From assembly GCF_030272615.1 (NCBI RefSeq), contig NC_081412.1, positions 541,652,335 to 541,712,334 on the forward strand: a DNA stretch of 60,000 bases, read 5' to 3'. Source of the DNA: Cryptomeria japonica. Its lineage: Eukaryota; Streptophyta; Pinopsida; Cupressales; Cupressaceae. Position numbers and translations under genes: made by a program. Position 1 is the stretch's first letter. Each line of letters starts with the position of its first letter. This document shows, piece after piece, positions 38,756 to 49,813 of this stretch. The notes below the pieces were generated by a model. The model was not told the DNA's origin, ran no database searches, and saw only the letters and a list, made by a program, of their open reading frames with translations.

Positions 38756-40425
38756 TTGGGCATTCTCGGGTAGACTACCATGCAAAGACAAGGTTGTTGT
38801 AGATGCACTAAAAACATTAATTGAAAATTTTTGGCATGACAACACAAGAGTATCTACCAACCAAAGAGATGTTGTTAGAAGAAGAATTGGGTCTAAAAAT
38901 CATGAGCCACGTGTGAAACACTATTTGGATATGACTCAAACTAAATTTTATGAAAGATTCCTTCAAAAGTTTCCTCAAATAAAAATTTCTCAAAGATTTT
39001 TTGAAACAGCAAAACCTTTTTATATTAAGATTAATCATGTACGCACCACATGTTGTTATAGGATGCATATTGAATTTTCCATGCATTATGATATTTTTCG
39101 TCATATTTGTTCTACTTTGCACACTAATGATGTTTTGCAGGAATGTAATATACAAGCACCTCCTAAGTTGGCAAGAGAATTTATTTCAAGTGTGTTATGT
39201 AATAGACATGATGGTTGCATTTATTATAAGATGCCTTGTTTGGAAGGTTCTTGTGCTATATGTGATGGTTTGCAACGTTTACCAAGATGCATACATTTGG
39301 AGAGCACACATGAAATTGGTATGAAACTAGTTTCTTTTGGAAAATACAAGACAGTCACATATGGAGTTAAAGATGGAAAAGATTTGAAGAGATGTGAGCT
39401 AGTGAAAAATGATATATGTGTAGCTCAATTTATGAAAATGTTTCAAGAGAAACTAGTTTATGAGTACATAATGCATACACATAGAGCTTGATGGTTAGAT
39501 GAGCTATTCAGGTTGTGTAAGGACACATTTCCTCTTGGCACGATTGTCTCTATCGTTGATTTCACTGAAAATTATACACTACAACCTCAAAATGAAGTGC
39601 AATCTATGTATTATCACTCTACACAAGTTTCTATTTTTGTAAACATAGCATTCATGCATGCAGATGATAGCATAGAGGAGGATAGAAAGGTTGTAAGAGA
39701 GTATCACTTCTAGATAAGTGATGATCGTACTCATTCATCGGAGTTTGTACAAGGATGCTTTAAAGTTTTCTATGATAGTTTAAGGGAAAGGAACATATGA
39801 TACAACCGACACTTAATATGGTTAGATAATTGTACCGCACAATTCAAGAATGCAAGGATGTTTTATTGGCTAACAAGGATGCATGTGACAAGCGGTGTAC
39901 AACATTTTTGGAATTTCACTAAGGATGGACATGGTAAGGGAGAGCATGATGGTGCAAGAGCATGTGTGAAAAGAGCCCTAGCAAGGGAAGAATTGAAGTA
40001 CGAAGGTGGTGGTGCTAAGTTGGTAGATGCAGAAACAATTGTGCGATGGTGTAAGTCTACGATGGGTCTAGGTAATCCAGATACGTCATTGGTTCATAGA
40101 TATTTTTGGTTGATTACTTAATCTAACATTGAAAACTATCTAGATTGTTGTACAGTTGCAGGATCGAGTGACATGCACTCATTTATGAGTTCAAATTCAA
40201 GTTCACTGGTAATTTATATGAGACAGATGGTATGTTTTTGCTCTTCATGCATGTATTGTTTGTGGGAAGAATGTGAATCAGAAGAGTGGGTTGACAAATG
40301 GTCTTGTAGACCTTTGGTTCCCATTGATTCATATCAAATTCCCAAAGCACTACAATTGAGCCAGATGGAGACATCACTGGATTTTGACCATGTATCTGAC
40401 CTAGTGGATTTGGGTGATTTTTTGA

Positions 40426-40529
40426 GTTAATTTTTTTGCTAGTATTCTTTTTGGTTCATTTTGTTGTACATCATACTTTATTTTTGGTATTAATTAACAC
40501 TTTATAAAATGCAAGTCATGTGTATGCAG
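40426..40529 (+). other. Predicted intron in the transposase gene
   Basis: The donor is A|GTTAAT, a T-rich interior follows, and the acceptor is TATGCAG|TTG. Splicing joins GDFL to IVAEENNEEG in frame, while unspliced sequence stops at once with TAA. Confidence 0.65.
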
Positions 40530-40949
40530 TTGTTGCAGAAGAGAACAATGAAGAAGGAACAGATTACTATTTGTGTCGTTGTGTTGAGCCTAAAAGAAAA
40601 TTGACAACCACAATCATTGACGGAGAGGGTATTGAGTACCCAATAGGGTCTGTTGTCGTGACAGGAACATGGCTTCGGAGATACCCTATCAAGAATTCTA
40701 ATGTTTGGTTGTTTGAGGACTTTGAAACACACAGACATATTCTTCATTTCTCTAACCTTGTTGTTGCAACAAATATTCATTTGATGAAGTATCATGGTAG
40801 ACCTCATAACAAGATTTTATGGAAAGTTCATGAATCTGACCATGAGGCAATACTTGACACAATACGGGTTAGAGCCAATCCTGAAGGCTCAGTTGATTGA
40901 TTCTACAGTTTAGAGTAGAATGATTTTGAGAATTTTGTATAAATCATCG

Positions 40950-41330
40950 ACGAATTGTTCTATATTCATTTTTTGTATATATAAATGCCCATGAGCTGAT
41001 TCTTACATGTTTAGGGGCATAATTTTGTATATTTAAGTGGCAATGAGCTGATTTGTACATATTTACATGCCAAATTTTGTATATTAAAATGGTGATGAGC
41101 TAAATCGCACATATTGTAATGCCAAATTTTGTATAAAAGCCCATGAGATGATTTGTATATTAAAATGGTGATGAGCTGAATCACATATATTGTAATGCCA
41201 AATTTTGTATAAAAGCCCATGAGATTATTTGTAAGACAATTTTTTGTATAATCAAATAGCCAAGAGCTGATTTGACCATATTTAGAGGCAAATTTTTGAA
41301 TAATATGTGACTATTTTGTGTGTTAATGTT
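40950..41330. repeat. Short tandem repeat downstream of the transposase gene
   Basis: About six degenerate copies of a 50-70 bp unit contain AAATTTTGTATA and ATGAGCTGATTTG. It lies in the 3' flank of the gene. Confidence 0.85.
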
Positions 41331-41519
41331 TTGTGACTATGTTTTGAGTATATGTGATGTGTCCCTGGTCAATCATGAGCATTCTTGATTCTTGTATAAT
41401 CATGGATAATTATTTGAGTCATTATCGGGTCATAGGGGTGATAGATTGAGACTAGATACAATTTGAGCAAAAATTGTCATTGTTGTCAAAAAAATTATCA
41501 AAAAAGTTGTCAAGCAACT

Positions 41520-44505
41520 TCTACATTGTGTTGGTAGGGTATGACTCTCGACGTTCTGGTGCTTTGGGATGCATGACAGGGGCATGTCTAGCATAAACAT
41601 GCCCACCTGGACACGCTTGCAACATCGGTTTGTGCACACGAGGAACATAATCAATTCTAGCCAATCTTGCAACTTTTCCTTGCAAGCAACTAACGGTTTT
41701 TTGAGCAGGCGAAAAAATGCTACTAATTGAAAATGGCTTCAATTCATCAAAAACCAAGATAGGCCATTATAGAGGACCCTCACATGACCCCATGCGATCA
41801 AACAGATTGACCGTATGTGTCATGGATTGGAAGAAACAGTCCGTCAAATTTTGACAATTTTTTGGACTCAGGGCACTTGAGAGATCTCACCAGTATGGTA
41901 TGACTCTCGACATTCTGGTGCCTTGGGATGCATGATAGGGGCATTCCTGGCATAAATATTCCCACCCAGATGCGCTCGCAACGTTGGTTTGTGCACATGA
42001 GGAACAGAATCAATTCAAGCCAATCTTGCAACTTTTCCTTGCAAGCAACTAACGGTATTTTGAGCAGGCAAAAAAATGCTACTAATTGAAAATGGCTTTG
42101 AGTCGTCAAAAACCAAGATAGGCCATTGTAAAGGAGCCTCATACGACCCCACGGGATCAAACAGATTGATCGTATGTGTCGTGGATTAGAGAAAACAGTT
42201 CGTCAAATTTTGACAATTTTTTGGACTCAGGGCACTTGAGAGATCTCACCGATACGGTATGACTCTTGAAATTCTGGTGCGTTGGGATGCACAAAAAGGG
42301 CATGCCTAGCGTAAACATGCCCACCCATATGTGCTCGTGATGTTGATTTGTGCACACGAGGAACAAAATCAATTCTAGCCAATCTTGCAACTTTTCCTTG
42401 CAAGCAACTGACAGTTTTTTTAGTAGGCAAAAAAATGCTACTAATTGAAAATGGCTTTGAGTCATCAAAAACTAAGATAGGCCATTGTAGAGGACCCTCA
42501 CTTGACCCCACAAGATCAAACAGATTGACCGTATGTGTCGTGGATTGGAAGAAACAGTCTGTCAAATTTTGATAATTTTTTGGACTCAGGGCACTTGAGA
42601 GATCTCACCGGTAGGGTATGACTCTTGATGTTCTGGTGCTTTGGGATGCACGATAGGGGCATGCCTAGTTTAAAAATTCCCACCTGGATGTGCTCACAAC
42701 GTCGGTTTGTGCACATAGGAACAGAATCAATTCTAGCCAATCTTGCAACTTTTCCTTGCAAGCAACTGACGATTTTTTGAGCAGGCGAAAAAATGCTACT
42801 AATTAAAAATGGCTTCGAGTCATCAAAAACCAAGATGTAGAGGAGCCTCATGCAACTCCATAGGATCAAACAGATTGACCGTATGTGTCATGGATTGGAA
42901 GAAACAGTCTATCAAATTTTGACAATTTTTTGGACTCAAGGCACTTGAGAGATCTCACCAGTAGGGTATGACTCTCGAAGTTTTGGTACTTTGGGATGCA
43001 CAAAAGGGGCATTCCTAGCATAAACATGCCCACCTGGACACACTCACGACATCAGTTTGTGCACACGAGTAACAGAATCAATTCTAGCCAATCTTGCAAC
43101 TTTTCCTTGCAAGCAACTAACATTTTTTGAGCAGGCGAAAAAATGCTACTAATTGAAAATGGATTCAATTCATCAAAAACTGAGATAGGCCATTATAGAG
43201 GACCCTCACTCAACCCCATGGGATCAAACAGATTGACCGTATGTGTCATGGATTGGAAGAAACAGTCTGTCACATTTTGACAATTTTTTGGACTCAGGGC
43301 ACTTGAGAGATCTCACCAGTAGGGTATAACTCTCAACGTTTTGGTGCTTTGGGATGCATGACAAGGGCATGCGTAGCGTAAAAATGCCCACCTAGACATG
43401 CTCGTGATGTTGATTTGTGCACACAAGGAACAAAATCAATTCTAACCAATCTTGCAACTTTTCCTTGCAAGCAACTGACAGTTTTTTGAGCAGGCAAAAA
43501 AATGCTACTAATTGAAAATGGCTTTGAGTCATCAAAAATCAAGATGTAGAGGACCCTCATGTAACCCCATGGCATCAAACAAATCGACCGTATGTGTTGT
43601 GGATTGGAAGAAACAGTCTATCAAATTTTGACAATTTTTTGGACTTAGGGCACTTTAGAGATCTCATCGGTAGGGTATGATTCTCGACATTCTGGTGCTT
43701 TGGGATGCATGATAGGGGCATTCCTAGCATAAACATGCCCAACCAGACATGCTCATGATGTCAGTTTGTGAACACGAGGAACAAAATCAATTCTAGCCAA
43801 TCTTGCAACTTTTCCTTGCAAGCAACTAACAGTTTTTTGAGCAGGCAAAAAAATGCTACTAATTGAAAATGGCTTCGAGTCATCAAAAACTAAGATAGGC
43901 CATTGTAGAGGACCCTCACTCAACCCCACAGGATCAAACAGATCGAACGTATGTGTCATGGATTGGAAGAAACAGTCCGTCAAATTTTGACAATTTTTTG
44001 GACTCATGACACTTGAGAGATCTCACCGGTAGGGTATGACTCTCAATGTTCTGGTGCTTTGGGATGCATGATAGGGGCATGCCTAGCGTAAACATGCCCA
44101 CCCAGATGTACTCATGACGTTAGTTTGTGCACACAAGGAACAAAATCAATTCTAGCCAATCTTGCAACTTTTCCTTCCAAGCAACTAACGGTTTTTTGAG
44201 CAAGCGAAAAAATGCTACCAATTGAAAATGGCTTCGAGTCATTGAAAACTAAGATAGACCATTGTAGAGGACCCTCACACAACCCCACGGGATCAAACAG
44301 ATCGACCGTATGTGTCATGGATTGGAAGAAACAACCCGTCAAATTTTGACAATTTTTTGGACTCAGGGCACTTGAGAGATCTCACGAGTAGGGTATGACT
44401 CTCGACATTCTAATACTTTGGGATGCATGATAGGGGCATGCCTAGCATAAACATGCCCACCCGGACACACTCGCGACATTAGTTTGTGCACACGAGGAAC
44501 AAAAT
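41520..44505. repeat. 358-bp satellite array in element B (about 8 units)
   Basis: Units begin (CCCACC...) near 41605, 41963, 42322, 42682, 43032, 43389, 43739, 44099 and 44459, a period of about 357 bp. They are alignable to the array at 1-2200 in element E and exit through the same TTTGACCACTGCGAGC junction. B units share variants not seen in E (CTTTTCCTTGCAAGCAACT against CTTTGCATTGCATGCAACT), so the arrays homogenised separately. Confidence 0.95.
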
Positions 44506-45042
44506 TTGACCACTGCGAGCGTGAGGGTGCTCTCGCACCAAACACATTGTTGTTTAAATTCATATTGTCAATTTTTGTTGTTTATATTCATATTGTTAAT
44601 TACATATGCAAATATTCATTTAAATTTATAAAAGGGAAGCCACTAAATACAATGAATACACAATAATAAACTAAATACAAGGATTTTTGTAGGGTTAATT
44701 CAACATTTTAGAAATTTTATCAAATCATATTCCACGATTTCAATGCTTTATATCATATATTTTTGTTGTTTATATTCATATTGTTGATTACATGTGCAAA
44801 TATTCATTTAAATTTATAAAAGGACAACCACAAAATACAACAAATACAAAATAATGAACTCATTACACATTTATTGTATCGAATATCGATATTTATATAT
44901 ATATAAAAAGGCATGTCTGCCAAGTCAATACAAGTATTACAAAAATGTGCCATATGCCATGTCCAAATCGATATACAATAAAAATGTAAAATATATCTAC
45001 ATGTATTGGTCATTCTATGACCAAAAATAACACTATATGATC
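44506..45042. other. Spacer between satellite and ten-exon gene in B
   Basis: This AT-rich spacer matches 2206-2717 in E, including the duplicated TTGTTGTTTATATTCATATTG segment and a short TA run near 44897. Confidence 0.6.
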
Positions 45043-47665
45043 CTAAACTTCTGGTGGATCATCAAAATCAAGCCTCTTCGACATAGTATGCGGCTCTGTA
45101 GATGGCTGCAAAACCACAATTCAAAAGCCAGGTTAGAATTATTTTGTAGAAAATAGTTCACAATTAACATCATAACTATGCATTTAACTTTAATTCCTTT
45201 GCAATTGAAATTTAGATTACCTCATTGGCTAATCCAGGAGCTAATGTCTTCGCTCTCCTCTCCTTGTCACTCTTAGGAGTTTTCTTGAAGACATACTTAA
45301 ATGGATCCACGTTATGGCCATACTGCAAACAAGTCTATTGTAGATTAAATGTACAATTAATACAATGTACTAACATAAATATATCAAAAACACTTAAAAG
45401 CTATAATATAGAGAACAATGACGTGCCCGTGCCTCAAATGCTTCTCCAATGGACTGAGGATGGCTCACCATCGATGTAGAAATGGTCGCTATTACCTATA
45501 CAAAAAATGTACAAAGATTAAATACAATTAATATAATGATAAGTATTTAAGGTTGAAAATAATTAATTTTACATATCAAACAAAAGTGTATCAGATCCTG
45601 ATATGCTTCTCTAGTGCAAGGAGGAGGGTTCGCCATTGATGAAATAGGTATGGATATTTCCTGTATGAAAAAAAAATAAGATTATAATATATCACAAGTT
45701 CACATGTACGAGTGCATATAATCATGAAATCAAGAAAATAAAGTAGAGATACATACCTCCACCCTCTCTTGATTCGCGGGTGAATCAAGTGCATTCAACA
45801 TATCCACAAAGCTCAATGGCCGCTATGCATGTAAAATAGACAAAAAACACTAATCAATCTACAAACCCCAACTAATACTTGATTTCAACATTTTCAAACA
45901 ATTGTGCAACTAAAAATGTGTTCAATTACCTTCTTCACATGTTTTGGCATCTTCGAGATATTCTTTTTCTTCGGATGAGCCCTAGACACGAAGGGGGTGC
46001 CCTAAAAACAAAAAATTAACATGAGATATTAGTACAGATAATAAATTAAATATAATTTTAAAAATCTAAAATTAAATGACTTGCATATTCCATCAAAAAA
46101 ATACATAAAAAGAGTTCTACAAAATATGATACCGTATAGCCTTGTAGGCCAAAATCGATCGTCGATAGCGTGATGTCATCAATCTGGGACATTTTGTCCC
46201 CTGTCAACACCTACAAACCAGAAATTGGACCAAGCATTAAAGATAGTTAGTATATCTTGTATTTTTTTGAATTCAAAGTGTACTATTCTATTTTAACATT
46301 TTACAAAATTTATACCTCAGGCATCGAAGTTGCAGCTGTGGTAACTGGGGGAGGTGTATGGGATACCCCTGCTACATCCTAAAATGCATATTATTTGTCT
46401 CAATTTAAATCGATGTATAAATGAAAATTCATTTATGTAATTACAAAATTAAAGTGACTAATAAATAAAATGTTATGAATTCAAATCAACACACCTGTGT
46501 CTGTGGCTCATGGGAAAACACCATGTCCATCAACTCATATGTCAGTGCGACATCCTCAACCATGTGAGCCTGACATCTACAACCACAAATCGTGCATAGA
46601 TGATAAGAGTATCCATCTGCACTAGCTGCATCATCTATCCCTAAGCATATCCCCGAGCAACTGACACACATATGCTCGGTGGGCTCTCTGTCACCCTCTA
46701 ACGGCTCATCATCTAATACAATAGGGTGTGCTAATGATGTCCCATGTTGGATGATGGCACCAGTCAATATTGTGGCCACCTAAAGAGTCTGTAGCTCCAT
46801 CGACTCTTTCAGCTCTAATGGGACAGCGTGATGCACCTTGGGTTTGGGTGCTAGGGGGAGGCAACTCTCCGCAGCTAATCACCTACGGGCTCCAGGTCTA
46901 TCTTGGGCAGAGCCACCACCTCTACCATGAAACTCTCTCATGTCAAAATAATTTGGGCACACATTGAGCACAAACTCACAATATATTTTTCTCAAAAAAT
47001 ATAATGGAACCTCATAATTATTACAAGGTGGATCGTCAAAGACCATCCACCACCTCTACCAAAAAAGATTCTTCATTTGCACATTGGTACACCAATGTAT
47101 GGGAAACCTCTTTGCATTAGGAGGTAATGACTGACCAGTTTTGGGGTCAACAAAAAGGGCACATATTTGTTGTTTAGAAATTTTTTGTTTTTAACTCCAT
47201 CGTATGATAGCCCATTGGCATAGAATTGACGACACCTATCCCTAAAACTTCCTCATTTGCTTATTTCTGTGGAAACAACTATGGCACCACTAGCTAATGT
47301 TTCTAGGCTAGTGGCAAGGGATTGATGATGGTCAAGCTCATAAGTTTTCAATTTTACAATCAGTCTATTGATTTTGGATGTATTTTGCCCTAACTGATTA
47401 AATAATTCTTCCTGTTTTCGGCTGTACGATCAAAAGGAGAAATTGGGGGTTGTTCTTGTGTGTTTTCAGGAGGTGCATTTGGTTGTTCTTGTGGGTTTTC
47501 AGGAGGTGCATTTGGTTGTTCTTGTTCTGGATTAGAAGAATCTAGTTTTTGAAACAAAAAATGAAAAAACCTAATCAAAATTAATGAAATTAAATTCAAA
47601 ATGTAAAACAAACTGCATAAACCAAAAAGAAAGAGAAAAATAAACAAAAACTAACCTTGATCCAT
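45043..47665 (-). pseudogene. Ten-exon transposon-borne gene of unknown function, copy in B
   Basis: Exons on the minus strand are 47665-47656, 47541-46495, 46378-46316, 46210-46133, 46001-45930, 45822-45757, about 45660-45580, about 45494-45425, 45322-45221 and 45105-45043; all but the seventh and eighth have clear GT-AG borders. The product starts MDQ, then Gln/Pro-rich repeats (PPENPQEQPN), a conserved block (SFRDRCRQFYANG) and a Cys cluster (CVSCSGIC, CTICGCRC) suggesting zinc binding. After small exons such as VLTGDKMSQIDDITL and a basic YGHNVDPFKYVFKK it ends DDPPEV. Exon 2 carries a one-base frameshift near 47410 and several stops. It is convergent with the transposase gene; an accessory role is inferred. 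Confidence 0.72.
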
Positions 47666-47789
47666 AGCCTAGAGGACAAATTTAGCAACCCCGTTCATGA
47701 TTTAGGTTAGAAAATGGGAAAAAAACAAACTAAAAAATGCGCTTTTCAAGTAAGTGAGGACCCAATTTTTTTTTAAAACTTTTTTTATC

Positions 47790-48005
47790 AGGCACTGCGT
47801 ACGTGGTTTTACTAGGATTATTAGCATGTATGCGCTCATTTTCCTATAAGCAGTGTGTACGCACTAATTTTCCTAACCATAGCGCATACGCGCTCAGTTT
47901 CCTAAACTCAGCACGTACGCGCTACCTTTTCTAGGCTCGAGAAGAACAAACCTAAGCGCATACGTGGGAATTTGAAATTTTTAAACCGCGTACGCGCTGC
48001 CTATT
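47790..48005. repeat. Right subterminal palindromic array of B
   Basis: Motifs such as GCACTGCGTACGTGG, ATAGCGCATACGCGCTCA and CAGCACGTACGCGCTACC are repeated about every 30-35 bp. They correspond to 5455-5670 in E and to the left-end arrays of B. Confidence 0.82.
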
Positions 48006-48016
48006 TTTCCAAGTTT

Positions 48017-48065
48017 TTTTGGGGTTGTGTCCACTTTTCTAACCACCATCTTTGTGCACATGCCC
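48017..48065. repeat. Right TIR of B
   Basis: GTGTCCACTTTTCTAACC followed by ACCATCTTTGTGCACATGCCC is the complement of the left TIR with a few changes. The TATA duplication follows at 48066-48069. Confidence 0.88.
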
Positions 48066-48700
48066 TATAGTAAAATACTTTCCTTCTAAGGGAAAGGCTA
48101 AAAATGTTTGAAACACTAAAGCTATACCTCAATAAAGTTTTGTTTGACCTTCACAAAGTAATTAGGGTTCCATGTAAATGTTCTCTTCATAAAACATAGA
48201 TCATGGATGTCATCTTCAATATCTGAAAATGACTTCATTTTTGCTCCAATGCTTGATGAAAGATTTATTTCTTTCTCACTTGAGTTTTTGATTGAGTGTG
48301 GATCTTTATTTCAATTCATTAGGTTTAAAATGAGAGGAGTAGACCTCCTTTTATACTTGTCGAAAAACAAATTGAATTTTTGACATAGTCCAAAATTGGA
48401 TCTCAGTCCCTACCCATATTATGTGACCGTTATGAGGTTCTAGGTTGGGCCCTTTTTTAGAGGATCATGGCATTGGGTGTCATGGTCCTAATTTAGAACT
48501 AGGGCTCCTAGCACCATGGTCCTAGAAATCAAGGCTACAGGTTTGGAGGGAGACTATCGAGAAAATGAAAAAGCATGTTTGATAGGTTGTGTGAGTAGAA
48601 TCAAAACTTAAATCACACCTTGAAAGAAAAAGCACCAAAATGAGGTCCAAGTGAGGACAAAATTGTAGGTGAGTACAATTTAGGGCACTACTTCTTCACA
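48066..48700 (-). repeat. Reversed gypsy LTR (R), proximal part
   Basis: On the minus strand it begins TGTGAAGAAGTAGTGCCC at 48700 and carries TTTTGTCCTCACTTGGACC and GTATAAAAGGAGGTC, equivalents of the Gy2 LTR. It resumes the copy cut at 32465. It is more diverged from the two Gy2 LTRs than they are from each other, by eye. Confidence 0.72.
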
Positions 48701-49813
48701 TTTTTCAAAAGCATTAACATTAGCTCCTAGTGAAAAAAGAAGTGATTCATCCTTAGAGCATGGTCGTTGTTTGGAACTTGTAGTAGCTGCATCTTCTCTT
48801 GCATCTTGTCCATCATCCCTAGATGGTGTTAAGAAATATTGGGAAGTGGATGATTTGCTTGACTATCTTCATTCATGCCATGGATTCTCTTTTTTGTTTA
48901 ATTGTTTGTAATGTTCTTTCCAAATGATGTGCTTCTTGATAGGTTTTTTGTGTTATGTTGGATTCTCTTTCGATGACCCTTGTTACTCTATTAGTGCAAG
49001 GAAATAAAGAGGCTGAAACCATTGTGATATTCCTCTATTTGTATCTCAATTCTTCTATATTTCATCTATATGTTATGACGTACATGTACTATTGTTCTTA
49101 AATGTTCTCTTGTGTTATCTACTTGGGGACAATGCAAAGGTGTTGAGATATTGTTTTTGGTCTCTTCCATGTTGACTGAAAAAGATATTTATTTGTTATC
49201 TCTTGTGCTCTTCTTCCCTTGTGTTTGTAGTTCCACTACCTTTTAGGGATTAGGTCGATTCAATACAATTGTTCTTGATATACATTATTTATCATAAGCG
49301 CATTACTGACCCCAGAGTTAGTGGATCCCTTATGTGATTTTTCCTATATGTTTTGTGACCATTATCATTTCATTTTTCCTTTCTTGGAGGTATCTCATTT
49401 TGGTAACATTCTTGTCTTGTGGATGCATGACCATAAAGTAATTGCTCCTTGTAAGTCATATGCAATTGCTTTAATGTGGGGGCATACACTCTGCTCAATG
49501 TTACACTTTATGCACACACACCATGACATGTTTTCAATACTCAAATTACTTTATAAATTGAGCCTTTTTCTTTGTAATTTGGTATTTTCTTTTTCATGAC
49601 TCATAGTAAGAAAATCTTACTAGGTGAGTATAGGCATTCTCTCTTTCCTTTACATGTGGTGTCTTGATACTAGAGTAGTAAGATCCTAAAGTATATGGGG
49701 GCTTGGTGTGTCTTCTCTCTCTAGTATCTTGGTGAAGTTTTTTCAATGCGACCTTTGTACTTTACCATAAGTATGGGTGTAGTTTCATACTCTCGCTAAA
49801 GTGGGGGCTAAAT
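48701..49813 (+). other. Gy2 3' internal region
   Basis: No pol motif is visible. An ORF at 49321-49599 has no recognisable domain. The segment ends in GCTAAAGTGGGGGCTAAA, a plausible polypurine tract directly before the right LTR. Confidence 0.5.

Larger units (their letters stand above)
35047..40900 (+). pseudogene. DDE transposase of element B (two coding exons, split by LTR element D)
   Basis: This gene would cut and join transposon ends. Removing D together with one copy of its 151-bp flanking duplication (that is, joining 35725 to 38605), and a 104-nt GT-AG intron (40426-40529), leaves 957 codons in one frame without any frameshift. The N-terminus is basic (MGKNKRG), followed by three acidic repeats NAIEEETF. 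A region at 35650-35840 ends in SKSLNISRTTLSKALKR, possibly helix-turn-helix. Next comes a Cys-rich segment (CCYRMH; CLEGSCAICDGL), then the core: IVDFTENY with Asp at 39558, WLDNCTAQFKN with Asp at 39825 and GHGKGEHDG with Glu at 39942, spaced D-89-D-39-E. In-frame stops lie at 35842 (copied at 38721), 39489, 39711, 39798 and 40119, so it is inactive. I recall similar signatures in Sola-like transposons. Confidence 0.85.
32466..48065. mobile_element. Large autonomous-type TIR DNA transposon B (15.6 kb)
   Basis: The left end GGGTAAGTGCACAAAGATG and the right end (reverse complement GGGCATGTGCACAAAGATG) share about 50 bp, including GTGGACA. The flanking duplication is TATA. It contains, in order: a CT-rich island between palindromic arrays, a plus-strand transposase gene (interrupted by LTR element D), a short tandem repeat, a 358-bp satellite array, a minus-strand ten-exon gene, a palindromic array and the right TIR. 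The 4-bp duplication and the transposase signature recall Sola elements; that family name is from memory. Confidence 0.88.

Noticed and set aside
48701-49600. Possible host gene or captured gene (ORF 49321-49599)
   Set aside because: It lies in the 3' region of Gy2 upstream of the polypurine tract and shows no recognisable domain.
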